Below the pieces are notes generated by a model that saw nothing but the letters and a program-made list of their open reading frames with translations, was not told the origin of the DNA and searched no databases. A DNA stretch of 64,000 nucleotides from Trochalopteron elliotii. Taxonomy: Eukaryota; Chordata; Aves; Passeriformes; Leiothrichidae. The stretch covers positions 1,804,929 through 1,868,928 of the forward strand of contig JANPWX010000215.1 of the NCBI GenBank assembly GCA_024734555.1, in the 5' to 3' direction. Both the position numbers and the translations under genes were made by a program. Every line of letters begins with the position of its first letter. Positions within the stretch are counted from its first letter, which is position 1. Shown one piece after another: positions 1 to 12,500 of this stretch.

Positions 1-59
1 TAGTATGTTTCTTTACTTTCAGTTACTTAAGAGGATCCTTAAGTTTACATGAAGGGAAT

Positions 60-252
60 TTTGATAAGCACTGCTCAAGTGCAAGCCTTTACATGCATAA
101 GATTCCAGATATAGAAATAGATTAGTAAAAATATACTCCTTTACAGATGAGAACATTGAGGCTCAAAGGAGGCTTAAAGGAGGCTTAAAGGAGGCTTAAT
201 CTTTTGCTGAAGGTCATATACACTGTTGGGATTTAGGAGTGTGACCTATCCC
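60..252 (+). repeat. Ancient MIR-like SINE fragment
   Basis: Three blocks occur in the order expected for a MIR core and tail. They are a cactgct...cctttacatgcataa stretch near 68-102, tttacagatgagaacattgaggctc at about 140-164, and a gctgaaggtcatatacac segment at 205-222. These resemble the MIR segments for 'aagcgctttacatgcat', 'ttacagatgaggaaactgaggctca' and 'gcccaaggtcacacag'. Divergence is high, as expected for a repeat that predates bird diversification. An 11-bp tandem triplication interrupts it. Confidence 0.6.
165..197 (+). repeat. Exact 3 x 11-bp tandem repeat (aaaggaggctt)
   Basis: Three perfect copies of aaaggaggctt lie end to end inside the MIR-like relic. The perfect copies against a diverged background suggest expansion well after insertion. 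Confidence 0.95.
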
Positions 253-1976
253 ATCTCCCATTTTCAACCTTTTTTTTTTTTTAATACACCTTTCACAAGA
301 GAGAAAACTGCATATATTCCTGATTTTAAGTAATATATTTCAACATAAGAACTCTTCTGTCTTTAGAAACTGAGAATGGTTTTCTAAGTATTTGCTTAAG
401 TTAGAGTCCTGGAGTTAGATTGAGTCACTGCTAAGCAATCCTAAGGGATATATATTTCAGTATGGTATATCTCATTTTCAAAAAAGTATCAGAACAGTGT
501 TAGTCCAGTGTTGAACCCTGTGGATAGTCAGATTATTGCTTTTAATTTCTGTTTAGCAGGAAACAGTACATGCCATACCCTTACCAGTGCTCATATGTTA
601 CCCGTGACTCCTAGCAGCAAGGGCAAAAGTATTTACTTAGGTTGAACAGTCATAATTTTAAAACAGTTACTTCTTTTTATTGGGAGACTAATCCTTGGAG
701 AAGTCACATGAACATTTTGTTCTGTTCATGCAGCAGTATGTTCTGTTCTTTGAATCCTCTTTCCACGATGCACTGTCTATTCTGTTGATAAATTACATCC
801 CTCTGTCTTTGATCTGATGATGGCTGTGCCGTGCTGTTACTGCAATTTTTGGACATTTTTGTGCTCACACGTACTGTAGAGGAGAAAATGAGTGGCCAGG
901 AAAGCAGAGAAAGAGAGTGTGGGAGATTTCTTTAAAGATTTTGATTTTTAAACATTTACGGTTTCCTATTTTTCAATCATTTATATTGGCCTTAATTCAG
1001 AATTTAAGACTGTTTAATGAAGAGACTGTTGCAAAGTAAATTTGAAAAAATGCTTTCCTTTTCATACAAAGGAATACAGGAGGATAGGAATACAGGGGCA
1101 TACGCAAATAAAGAGAAGTTCAGTAGGGTATATGAAAATCTCTATCATTTGCTTTGAAAAAATCTCTTTCTCATTTTGAGCCTGTTATTGTTGTGATTTA
1201 AAAATCCCTTCATGAAAAACTTGTTCTACTGTAGCATTTTTTTTGTTCGGGGCACATTAAAAATAGGTTAACAATAGCTATGCTGTATGTTTTGAGCTTT
1301 TTGTGTGGACCATGCATAGTTCAAAATACTAATGAAAGGTTTATTAAAGAAGAACATGGATTTGTTGTGTGTACACAGAGCACTTTTATAAATGAAAGAT
1401 CACAGTGAAATTCTTTTAAATTAATACCCTTTCCAGAAAATTCAGTGTGAATGAGAAAAATATTTTCTACGTTTGTTTATCAACCACATAGTCCTGGTGT
1501 AAAAAATGTAATTCATAGCTGTAAATTATACTTGAGTTATTTAATACATGGGTGAATTTTTCACAAAGCTTTTCCTGAAAAACTACTGGTGCAAAACAGT
1601 GTCTTCAAGCTATGAAAAACAAATATTGTCACTGTCTTAAAAAGTTAAATTTAGAGGGAGAAAAAAGGGCAGTGAATGACACTGAAGTATCTAAAAATTT
1701 AAGCAGGTTTTTTTCATTAATTTGCAAGTCTTTGAAATGTTGTCATTTATAAAAGATGATGACAAAGGTGATATATGAGTGTTTACATCGGGATATTCCA
1801 GATTAAGCAGAACCTACTCGAAGTGGCTGTTTAAAATTACCCCTTATAGAAAATTGATTTTCTTTATTATGATAATGGATCAGGAAATCTTCTGCTGAGA
1901 ATTGCAGGGAAGCTCAATCTAAAATAGTACAGAAGTACCATTTAATATAAATATATATTTTGTTTTTCTCTTGCAG

Positions 1977-2094
1977 GTGTGATGAATGCAGGCTTTGCTA
2001 CCATTTTGGCTGTCTCGACCCTCCCTTGAAAAAGTCTCCTAAACAGACTGGCTATGGATGGATTTGTCAGGAATGTGATTCTACATCCTCCAAA
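1977..2094 (+). CDS. PHF14: PHF14 exon encoding the distal half of the last PHD finger
   Basis: PHF14 is a nuclear chromatin-binding protein with several PHD fingers. The family reads the histone H3 tail and acts in transcriptional repression. The exon follows a strong acceptor (pyrimidine-rich tract ending ttgcag) and ends at a consensus donor, aaa/gtaagt. Its first base completes a codon begun upstream, and 39 codons follow without a stop. They start CDECRLCYHFGCLDPP and end GWICQECDSTSSK. This supplies six of the eight zinc ligands of a C4HC3 finger: the CDEC pair, the His of CYH, the Cys of FGC, and the Cys pair of WICQEC. The first two Cys must lie in an exon left of the window. I recognise the sequence as the C-terminal PHD finger of vertebrate PHF14, nearly unchanged. 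The exon ends in phase 0, so it can join either exon at 23139 or 55999 in frame. Confidence 0.95.
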
Positions 2095-2244
2095 GTAAGT
2101 TAATGCACTTCAAAAATAGTTGAAGTATTCTGGTTTTAGGAGTTTTGCTTGGTGCCTGAAGTTTTTTATGAAATGCTGTGCACAGGTTTGTCCTGGTAGA
2201 GGGTCATGAAATAAGATTTCAGATTATCTTTAAAATAGGTATTA

Positions 2245-2482
2245 AAAAACCCTTGACCCAATCTCACAATTTATTGCTTGATTAAATGATTAATCTTCTC
2301 CACCTGGCCACTTGACTGTGGGTGGTATGGAATGTGGAGTTCCCAGTCTATGCCTAGGTGACAATTAATCTGTTGCACTATTTTTGAAATTAAGTGTTGT
2401 TCTCTATCTGAGGATATCATGGCTAGAACTCTGAAGCGTGGTATTATTTCTTGTAACAATACCTTAATATTGTTAGAGTATT
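2245..2482 (-). pseudogene. Endogenous retrovirus pol relic: integrase core fragment
   Basis: Reading the - strand gives an open stretch of about 62 codons (2459 to 2271) that resembles the middle of a retroviral integrase catalytic core. An EIIPRF segment is followed by the second catalytic Asp in ISSDR. Then come PYHPQSSG and the catalytic Glu in GQVEKIN. Similarity seems to extend a few codons upstream, until a stop at about 2481-2483, and past the stop that closes the frame at about 2270. The first catalytic Asp region, the zinc-binding N-terminus, LTRs, reverse transcriptase and env are not seen nearby. This is a short, long-dead fragment of an avian ERV, probably gamma-/epsilon-like (class I), lying antisense in a PHF14 intron. 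Confidence 0.85.
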
Positions 2483-2750
2483 AGTAGAGTGTATGCAAAA
2501 TGAAAATAATCAGTAAAGAAAATTTTACTGTCCTAGTTTAATGCTTGTTTTTCACATTGTGCTCTCTGTAAGAAAGGTGTGAGTACAGATACTGTATCAG
2601 CATTGGTAATATTGACAAGAAAAAGTATTTCAGGAGTACTACAGAATACAAACCTCTAAGGACAGAGAAAATGCATGTGTTCTCTAAACAAAGGAAGGTG
2701 ATTTGAATTACTAAAGCTTTTTCTTTCACTGAAAATTCACATGAAGACTA

Positions 2751-2793
2751 TCAATATTACATTATTATAATATATATAATATAATATTATTGA
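2751..2793. repeat. AT-only near-palindrome
   Basis: About 43 bases of almost pure A/T run from tcaatatta to taatattattga. The two arms are near-perfect reverse complements with a small bulge around the c at 2760. It could form a hairpin or cruciform. It may simply be low-complexity sequence. Confidence 0.75.
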
Positions 2794-5700
2794 TTGGCAT
2801 GCCTTGTTCAATTATAACATTGTAAAACTAGAACTACATTTTTGACATGAATTAGCTCTTCAATAATGCTGAAAGTAATAATATTCCTCTATAAAACTGA
2901 CTTTTCAAAAAATAAAGATTTTGATAGCATTGGCATTCTCTTCTATCACCACCATAATCTCTGAAGAGACACTTTCCAATTGATTTCATAAGTGGATTTA
3001 TAATTGCATGTGATACCTCAGTGTAAAAGTAGAAGAGTATTCTAAAAGTCTTCAAGATTTTTCAGGTTACTGCACTTTCTCTGTATTTTGCAGAATCTTT
3101 TTTTACCTAGTAAGTGCCTGGGTATTTGAATACAAAGGGACACAGGCGTGATGAGATGTTCTCATATGTTACTTGTCAGCACACTTGGATACTTAAACTC
3201 TGTCATGCATTTACTTTTAAGATTGGCACATGCAAAACACTCAGGGAGTGGTATCATTTTTTGGCTTGCTAGTGTCCCTTTCCAATTGCAAAAATATGTT
3301 ATTCAGTTTTCCCCTGGGGGATTAATCAAATTTTTCTTTTGTAAGGAGGTACGGAGACAGACACAGGAAATTAACTGTCCACTTCAGTTTGGACATCAAG
3401 CAATCTTTCTTGAATACCACTTACATGCAAGAGACATTCCAAGAGTGAATTAAAACTGTTATTGAATTTCTGTCACCTGCTTAAACTACAATGGGGTCCT
3501 GATAACATGAGTTAAAATCTCGTGCCTTTTCTATTTTTGACTTTCAAGTAAACAGAAAAATCCAAGGGTTTGTAATTTCTAGTTGTGTTTTTCTGGAGAT
3601 TACTATAACACTGTGTATCAGGAACAATTTTTTAGCTACTTTATGAGGTAAATTAATTGTGATGGACTTCACTTCTTGCATGGAGTGTATTAGTTTTAGG
3701 GTGTGTTGAAAAATGGAATGTTTTGAAGAGTAAATAAAAATTTTTAGTAGAGCGATTATACATTTTGTGTTATCTTGGTGATTATTATGGATTTTAAAAA
3801 TGTTCTTGCATCTGATTTTCAATCATAAAGATTTTTAGTGAGTAAATTTAAATAAAGTGTCTTGCACTTTCAAGTACAGGCAATTAGAATTCCATTTAAG
3901 TGACTATGTAATGAATATGAAAGATATTGGAAAAATTGTCTTATGGGGACTCCTTGTGGTTTTGTTTAGTCACTTTCACATAGCTTTTCCAGAGAGCTGT
4001 GCAGAGAAATTTCTCTGATAAAGCTGTATTGCCCTGTATGTTCCCCCAAACCCTTTTTTGGTAGCTTTTTTCTGTTTTATACTATGCAGTGTAATAAATT
4101 CAAAAAATGTGGTATCAAGTTAAACTCCTTTCAGCTATAATGTGAGCCTATTTTTTAAAGGATTAGAACTTTGTCTTGTACTTCATAATTTTCCAATTCT
4201 TTGTTCTGCATGGCTTTAGGATTGTGTATGATATATCTGTGATTTTTCACAGCCAGAAGGAGCTGATGTGATGAGGCTTTTCTTACCCCTCCTCGGAGGG
4301 TGTGGTCTCTCAAATGTGTGCTTGGAGCTCAGGAGTGAACAAGTGAAAGTTGGGTCATTGGATGCACTCTGCCTGACCTGTGGATGGATTGCAAGCCTGA
4401 GCTACTGATGATTTCAATCTCTCAGTCACTGGCTGCATCCAATTTTTGATGTGTCACAGGGAAGTTACTAGTATAGATTGTAGCAGCAAAATGGATTGAA
4501 TTTTCTGCGTTGGCCAAGGAGACTATTGTTTAGTTCTCATTCTTTTCACTCTCTTAATCATTTTTGGTCCAGTTTAAATCACTTGTAATGCACATTTAAA
4601 AATTCCCCAACAATATATCTTCATTTAGCACTACAGGGTCCTTGAAAATAATTGGTAGGTAAATGACACTATTTCAATGACAAGAGAGGTCATAGTGCTG
4701 AGCATATAATGGCTGTTAGTTTTTACTTCTAATTATGAAATTCAATTTTAGATGTTCAGGAAAAGTTGCATTCTGCTGACAGCAAATAATGCTCTTTTAT
4801 TTTCTGATTTTGCCAAGCACTTGCAGGTGTCAGCAGTACAAGGCATGTAATTTAGCAGTAATAAACATATGATTTAAATTGTTATCTAGCACAGACGTTG
4901 GACATGCTACTTCCATTCTGCTCATCCTAGTTGCAGGACTGTCCAGCAGTTCTGTCAGGTTTTCCGCCAGCGTAGCGTATTCCCATATTACACTGCCTGT
5001 CAAATAATAGACAGATACTGACTTTGCTGTAGGGCATGAGGGCAGCAGCTTCTCTGCTGGTAATACTTACTGTCACTTCTTTGGAATGGGTGATGCTCAC
5101 TACTAAGGTCTGACAAGCTCTCTCATCTCAAAAACATTGTAGATTTTGTTACATCACATGAAAGCTGAAATAAACTTATAAGGTCTCCATTTCTATAACA
5201 CTATCCATTCACCCTGCAAAAGGATTACAGTACACTTTCAGGATTGCCAAACAGCACTACAAATCCTGATTTTCCTGGTAGTTTTTATTAGTGGTATTCA
5301 GGCTTAATATAGACACTTGTTTCAACTTGTTCTAGATGAATTTAAGAAAGACAAACAGAACATTAAGCGAATAATTCAATATCATGGCATGGTAATATTT
5401 AGTAGGAATAAATGTGGCCTGACCATTTTTTCATTACAATGACATCTTAATATGAGGTCTCTTTATTATTAGATGTGGGCTTTTTTCTGTTGCCTTCCAG
5501 TGAAGAAGTACTGTTTGAAAATATCTCCTCCAATTTTAAACTTTTATAAGGACCACATCAGTAAGGAGTTTAAACATATCGTCATGGTGGTTACACTGAT
5601 CATGCTAGTTAAGTTTCTATCTGCTCATCTTTGCATGTAAATCTGTTCTGCAAAACACTGCAGAGTGTATGTATCAGGTCATTATTTGAGTGCTGCAGGA

Positions 5701-8550
5701 TCAGCTACCTCATCTCTAGACTTCTATTTAGTCTCATTTTATTTCATTTCTTTACTGTACTGCATTTTTTCAGTGGAAATAAATTGTCAGTATATATGTC
5801 AGCACGGAATTCTCCTCTAAACTCCTCAGGAAATATTTTCTAGAACTACAAATACACAACACACCAACCCTGGCAAGTCATATATTCTTATACACATTTT
5901 GTGTTCAAAAGAAATCATGGATGATTTTGCTTATTAGCCAGGTAGAAGCATTTCTTTGAGTATGTGTTGCTTTCACACAGCAAATATGCAAATGTATTTG
6001 GACGATTTAATATTACGTTATTGAATATAATGTTTGAAATAATATTTTAAGTTTAAAAGTATTTTTAATATGTAAAATGTATTTCAGACCTTTAAATTTG
6101 GTCAGATGAAAAGAAAAAAGTGCACAATTAAATTCCTGTAGTCCGTGGAATTTTACTCTAATCAAAAATAAGGATGGTAATTAAGAAGGTCTGTGAGGAG
6201 TGCAGGGATGTCTGATCTACTCCTGCGTGTGCAGGCAACAATCTCGTAATGGTTTATGGAACTTTATCTTTTTCACTATGACTTTTCTCCAAACACGGGA
6301 AGCATTTCCTCACACATGTACTTTCATGTAACTGTGTTAAAAATTGAACAATTAACCCAAAGTCCTAATGTTAACCACTCAAAATTTAGGAAATACCAAA
6401 ATTGAGGTGGCACACAGTGCTTCAAGTGCTATTTTGGCTATATATGACTTTGCAGCCTTTAATCACTTCGTTCTATGATTTTTTAGTTTTTTTCATAGGA
6501 CCCCTGCCTGCTCTGATTTAGCTGTTGGGGGTCACTAAAAGGGATTAATTTCGTTTGAGAATTAGGAGAAAGTCTGTCTTTAGGGTTTGCAAGGCATGAA
6601 CTGAAGCGATGATTTCAGAAATGGGGAAAAAGGGAAGTTTGACCTTATGTTTGAAGTAGTTGAGTTGTTACCAACAAATTGAATTCTCTCTTTTTCTCAC
6701 CCCAGAGCTGCTGCGAATGCTAGGCAAAATTAATATTTTCAAATGTTTAGTAATTTTTTCTTCTCATTTGCTCTTGCCCAACTTGGATCCCTTGGCACAA
6801 TCTGTAAAAATGCTGAATTCCCTGAGCTGAAGTGGGAGATATATATACACAGGAAAACGCTTTTAAATGTAACAGTTGAGGTTGGCATGCAGTAGTGATA
6901 TAGTGCTTAATCATGCCTTAAGTATTTTTTACATGTGCTTATTTTGTCATTCAACACAATGCAATTTTACATAGTTATATCTAAAATACATTTTTAAAAA
7001 ATATGCAAAAAAGAAATCTATACAGGTCTTTTGAATTAATTCAAACTTGCTTCAGTTACATATTCTGACAAAGGATGGCCCTCATTTAGTGACCTTAAAT
7101 CACAGAGATTGTTGCGCCTTGTTTTGAGGACAGAACATTGAAGCAAATGTACTGCCATCATGGCACCCAGCATTGCAGCTGAAAAATGATATAAGAATAC
7201 TGCTAATAAATCTGCTTGCTGCTTGAAGCAGAGCATAATATAATGGGAAAAAATGTTTGGTTTCTGTGCAACATTTTTCAGCCAGAACTTAGGAGTATTT
7301 TAAGGTAGTTTATAGAAAAATTAGGTAGTAGAATTCACTAACTGCATTTGTCTTCCACAGTTGTGAATATTGTGATCTATTTTATGATATGGTGATAAAG
7401 AATGATAGAGTTAAACATTTTTGTGTTTATATATTTTTAAGTTTCTTGAGGAGAATTTAATTAGCGCTTTGGTTTCTTGTGTTACATAGGAAGAAAGATG
7501 TTTTGTAATATAGCAAATGGATAATATTTGGTTATTTTGAAATTATTGTTGTCTTCGTAGGTTTTTGAGGAGCAGTAAAATGTCGTCACTGGGTGATTTC
7601 CTTAAAACTGAATAAGACAAACCAAATCTGTAATGCCGTGTGAAAATTTAACACAAGTCTTTCCACCACTTATGTCCTGTTTCAAGAACTTCAGTAATGC
7701 CAAACCTTAACACAGAAATGGATTTCTCTACCAAGATGGTCAAAAAAAAGGGTGAAAATTTAGTGTATGGCAATATCACTTGGCTGAAGTATTGCCAAAT
7801 GTGTTTTAATATTTGTTTCCCAGGTATCATATTTTAAAAAAATGAGTTGGCACAGCCTCTGTTATTTTCTGGCAAACAGGTATAATACATCTATGTAATG
7901 AATAATTTATAGCATAAAATGTTCCAAAAATAATCAGCCTTGAAATTAACTTAAGTTGGGAGTTGATTTATGAGTAGTGGATAAGTTAGTTGGTAGTTAA
8001 TCCCCAAATTAATCCAAAAATTCAGATACAGTTAGTTGGCAGAAGATTCTCATAGTCTAGGTGGGAGGATGAGGTTTTAATGAAAAAAAAAAAAAACAGT
8101 AAAAAAACAGTTAAGCACTGGAAAATACTTGTGGAACAGATGCTTACTTTTAGAATTTTGATTCTTCTCCGCATCAAAATCAACTTCACCTGTCCAAATA
8201 TTTCCTGGTGCTGACTGCCAGATCCTCATCATGGACTTCTAGTGCTTGTACTTTTTGGGTGCAGCTTAACTGTATTAAAAAAAACAAGTGCCAGAAAATG
8301 AGTAATACAATATACCATTGTCTTTCACATGAAAAACATTTTCTGAAAAAGTTTCTCTTTGAAAGATGATAGTGCAACTAATACCAGCCAGATGTTTCAA
8401 GAAATTGGAATATAGGGCTGATTTTTAAAATGTATTATTGTTGTTTCAAATGCAAAACCAAATTTCTGATTCTGAAAGATAACACTGGAATAGCTCAAAA
8501 AAATTTATTGTAAAAATAAATTACCAGTTAGGAGTGCAAAGTGAAATACA

Positions 8551-8564
8551 TTTTTTTTTTTTTT
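8551..8564 (+). repeat. Poly-T run (14 T)
   Basis: Homopolymer in intron, followed by gcattaaac. No adjacent SINE or LINE body recognised. Confidence 0.9.
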
Positions 8565-8904
8565 GCATTAAACTTCAACAAAAACCAGCAGTTAAAATAA
8601 ACCTGCTAGACAGTCTCTTTTCCCAGTGGTATGTTCTTAGAAAATTGAGTTTTAAATATGCACTGCAGTTTTAAATGAGGCGTTTTTGTGGGGAAAAAAA
8701 AAAGAACAAAAGAGCCATTTTGATGGCACTTGATCCAAAAATTTTTTGGTTTACAAGTTCATTTTCTTCCTTCCCCCTTTTTTTTTGTTATGCAGAAGGA
8801 AGAAATCTCTTGCTGCATATCTTCATTTGCTCTTTTTCATAAACAACCCAACAACATAGAGTTTTTTCCGAAGCTGAATCTTTGCACACTGTTCTTTGTC
8901 TTAG

Positions 8905-9549
8905 TGTGAGAATAGTAGTTCTTCACAAGCTGCTCCATCCAGCTTGAGTCCCTCTCCGCAGGGTGCAGTCCTTCAGGATCAGACTGCTCCAGTGGCTTCG
9001 TAAGTCCTGCCAACACACCTGCTCCAGAGTGGGCTCTTCTCCTCATGGGGACTCAGGTCCTGCCAGGAGCCTGCTCCAGCATGGGCTTCCCACAGGATCA
9101 GTCTTCTTTGGGCATCCACCTGCTCAGGTGTGGGTCTCCTCCATAGACTGTGGGTGGATCTCTGCATCCCCATGCTGCTCTGTGGACTGCAGGGGCACAG
9201 CTGCCTCACCATGGGCTGCACCATGGATTGCAGGGGAATTTCAGCTCCGGCACCTGGAGCAGCTCCTGCTCCTCCTTCTCCACTGACCTGGATGTCTGCA
9301 GGGCTACTCCTCTCACTCCTTTCCCCAGGTGCTGTTTTCATAGGTTTTTTCCTGCTTCTTCAGTATGTTATCCTTGAGGCACCACTCCTGTTGCTGATGG
9401 GCCCAGCCTTGCCCTGAAGTGGGTCTCTCTTGGAGCCAGGTAGCATTGGCTCCATCAGATGTAGGAGAAGCTTCTGGCAGTTTCTCACAGAAGCCACTCC
9501 TGCAGCCCCCCGCCCCGCTGCCAAAACCTTGCCACACAAACACAGTGCA
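8905..9549 (-). mobile_element. Songbird-type ERV LTR, truncated, antisense to PHF14
   Basis: On the - strand the element starts at about 9549 with tgcactgtgtttgtgtggca, then a G-rich tract, then ggcttctgtgagaaactgcc. A body of imperfect subrepeats follows, in which phrases like 'cccatgctggagcag' recur several times. The same order occurs on the + strand at 62571-63719, so two copies of one family are present. I recognise it as a long, abundant LTR family of passerine genomes. The 3' third of the usual LTR, with its polyadenylation region, is missing, so the copy is truncated near 8905. It is G/C-rich compared with the surrounding intron. Open frames of 120 and 131 codons on the - strand and about 107 on the + strand come from this composition and show no protein domain. 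Confidence 0.8.
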
Positions 9550-12500
9550 AAAATGAAGCAAATTAATTTTTATGAGGCTTTGTATCACACAAATCAAATT
9601 ATTACTGAGGTAGTCCTGCTTTTCAGAAGTTGTTTTGATCCTTTTGCTTTGTTGTGATGAAAAATATGTTACTGAAGTAAAAGGCTGGATGGCTGAAATT
9701 AGAAACAAGTTTGGTCATTAACTATTGCTTTAGTTAAAATATTCACCCATGTCCAATTACCAGTGGAACATTTAAGAGGTACCTGATTAATACTAGAAAC
9801 AAATCATAAACACCACAGAGGTTATATATTTTTAATGCATGTAATCTAAACATACACAATGTAATATTTGAATGACTAAACCTCTGGTTTATGTATAATA
9901 AATATTACTTACTCTAAGGTAGTGGCTAAGGAAGCAAAATCTCTTCATGGGCGGCTGTTTGAAATGCTGCTGCTGCTACTCTGTACCTTCTTTAGGTTAT
10001 GCTTCTAACAAAATCTGCTTACAGTTGTGGTTTATCTGGGTAATAGCTCTGCTACTGAATCGTGGCTTACTCTTCCTAAGCCATGACAAAATGAAATTAC
10101 AGCCTACGTTGCCTGCTACTGTAGTACTGAGTGGCAAGAAATCTCTGCTGGGAGCTAGCTGCAATTGGGAAGAATCCAGAAATCAGCTATTGTCATCATT
10201 GAAATAAAGTCACTGAATGTGGGTTTATGCTAACACAGCATGAGAGAATAAATAAACAAAAGCAGTCTTTGAGCTCTGAACAGCACACCACAACAGGAAG
10301 ATTTGATACATCCTCTTTGGTATGCACCTCTGCATATTCTCAAAGAATGTGAGAGGTTGAAAGAGGAGTAGTATATAGGAAGGACAGAGGAAACAAGGTT
10401 GTTTGCACCTTACAGAACTGGAGGCTTTCTCTTTCTTGCTTTTGAAAATTGATTTCTAGATATGTACTATATTGGGAAGCATTATGACAGTGAAGTTTGT
10501 GTATTGAAGATGCTATAATGAAATGTAAAAGACACAGAAATGCTGCTTTTCATGCAAATTTTCTCCATTTTGCATTCCTTTTCAAGTGAAGTCACAGAAA
10601 GAAGATACATATGTGTCACAGTTACTACATGGTAGCTTCCAAAGCATCATAGCTTACAGCACTGATGGAAATTCAGATCCACTTTGTCAATTCAGTTCTC
10701 TTCCTACTTCTAGAGTTCCTAAAATAAGGGGCTCTTTGGGTATTGATAATTGGGGACTTCATGCTGACAGTGGAGCCATAAACAAATTTATCAATAAATT
10801 GTAATTGACCATCACTGCTTTCAGTTAATAAACAGTTTGGAAATTTAGGTTGTTACTTACTTTGTTAGTAGAATGTATTGATTTTGGAAATGTCTGAAAA
10901 AAAGTAGGAATGAAAAGCTTGTAAGTAACTTGAATTTTTAAACCTTTTGAGTCTTGATTAAATTCTTGGGTTAGATGAGATAGGCTTCAAGGAGGGCAGT
11001 ATTAAAAAAAACCCCCACATTTCCACTGTGCAATATCTTATTTGATTTGAATATTCATTAAGAATTAAACGGTCAACAGAAAATTGCAAGATGTGTGCTT
11101 CGCATTGGCATAAACAGGGACTCCTGATGTGCAAAGGTATGTCTGGAGGCTGGTGGAATCCTGTTGCACCCTAATGTTGTAAAGTGCTATTCTGTTGCTA
11201 CCAGATTTCTGAGATAAATTTCTTAACCTGGAAATATATTTCTTGTCTTATGTTTTACATAGAACTTGAAGGTATGTAATTAAAGAAGAATTATATATTT
11301 TAATTCCTCATTAGTCCAGCTTTATTACCCTGCAAATTATTTTAGCACATCACCTGTAATCATATTCTATACGACAGAAGAAGAATTAGATCTTTAATTG
11401 TTAGTCTCTGTATAAGATTTGAGCACATTATCATAGTTACCCAATTAAGTGCTTATGTTTACTCTCAAGGTTGATTTTGTTTTCAAGTCTTTCAAAGGAA
11501 TGTAGCCATGTATGTCACTTTAAGTAATGTGTCACTTATCAGTATAAATTGCTAATGCTGCCTGGGCAAAATCTAATCATATTGAACAAGGAGAGAGAAG
11601 GTGGGGGGAAAAAAACAAAAAAAAGTGCCATTTTATGAAGTGCTAGGCAAGTAATGAATTTTAGTACAGTCAAGATTTGTTTTTTATCATGTTAGGTAGT
11701 GGAAGTGAGGTTCAGTTGCCATTCTCAAACAGAAATTCTTTTAGTGCCAGCCACATTTAATCACATTTCGCAGAAGACAGCTGGGCATTGCCAATTTGTG
11801 CTGTGTCAGCCACTTTCTCTGCAAAGGAGTGTCTCATCACTTGGATTTTAGCATTCTGTAGCAGAAAAGTTCCATCCTCTTAAAATTGGCTCAGCAGATA
11901 GCTTGTGTGGGAATATAACTGCAAGAGCATTACAATCAGTTCTACCAAGAAAATGCACAACTATTACATGGAATTTTAAGATGGCTTTTGAAAAGATTTT
12001 CACAAACCCTTTAAAATGTATAGTGCATTGTTAAATTCTAGTAGCAATTAAGTTTATCTTAGATTTTTTTTGTAAATGTGGCTTTGGTAACCATTGAAAA
12101 TTATTATCTGGTTCAGTGGTTTGAAGCATCTTTGTGCGTATTTGAAAAGTCTTAAGTGTATTTCAGCTGTGACAAACATTACCAAAAGATTTTATATGTG
12201 GAAAACCTTGGAATCTGTAGATACCACGATTTTTCCTAGCTACTAATCTCGTGAAGACTGAAGGGCAGATGGTATCCTTTCAGATGTGATATAAATAGCT
12301 GAAGAAAAGTGTAAAAAAGGAAATAAAATAGCAAGATAACTCAATATTTACGGAAGGTACCCACAAGTGTAATTTGAGTGAGTTAATCACATCATATAGT
12401 TATTTATGGAAATAGAAGGGTGTCAGCAGATAGATACAGTCATTGACATAATGAATATTAAATCTGTAACCAGTCCCATGCAAAAAATAAGGATACATAT

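Larger units (their letters stand above)
1..1976 (+). other. PHF14: PHF14 intron, 3' part (intron begins left of window)
   Basis: AT-rich intronic sequence leading to the acceptor at 1971-1976. It holds a MIR-like relic near its left end and a 13-T run at 270-282. I saw nothing else with coding or repeat character between about 290 and 1940. Confidence 0.85.
2095..8904 (+). other. PHF14: PHF14 intron, first segment
   Basis: AT-rich intron following the donor gtaagt at 2095. It contains the integrase relic at about 2245-2482, an AT palindrome at 2751-2793 and a 14-T run at 8551-8564. All open frames are about 100 codons or less, have no recognisable domain and lack splice signals that would keep PHF14 in frame. 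I saw no other gene. Confidence 0.8.

Noticed and set aside
9313..9708. 131-codon frame on the - strand, and overlapping 95- to 120-codon frames in 8963-9417
   Set aside because: They lie in a G/C-rich LTR whose sequence recurs at 62.6 kb. They show no domain and overlap on both strands.
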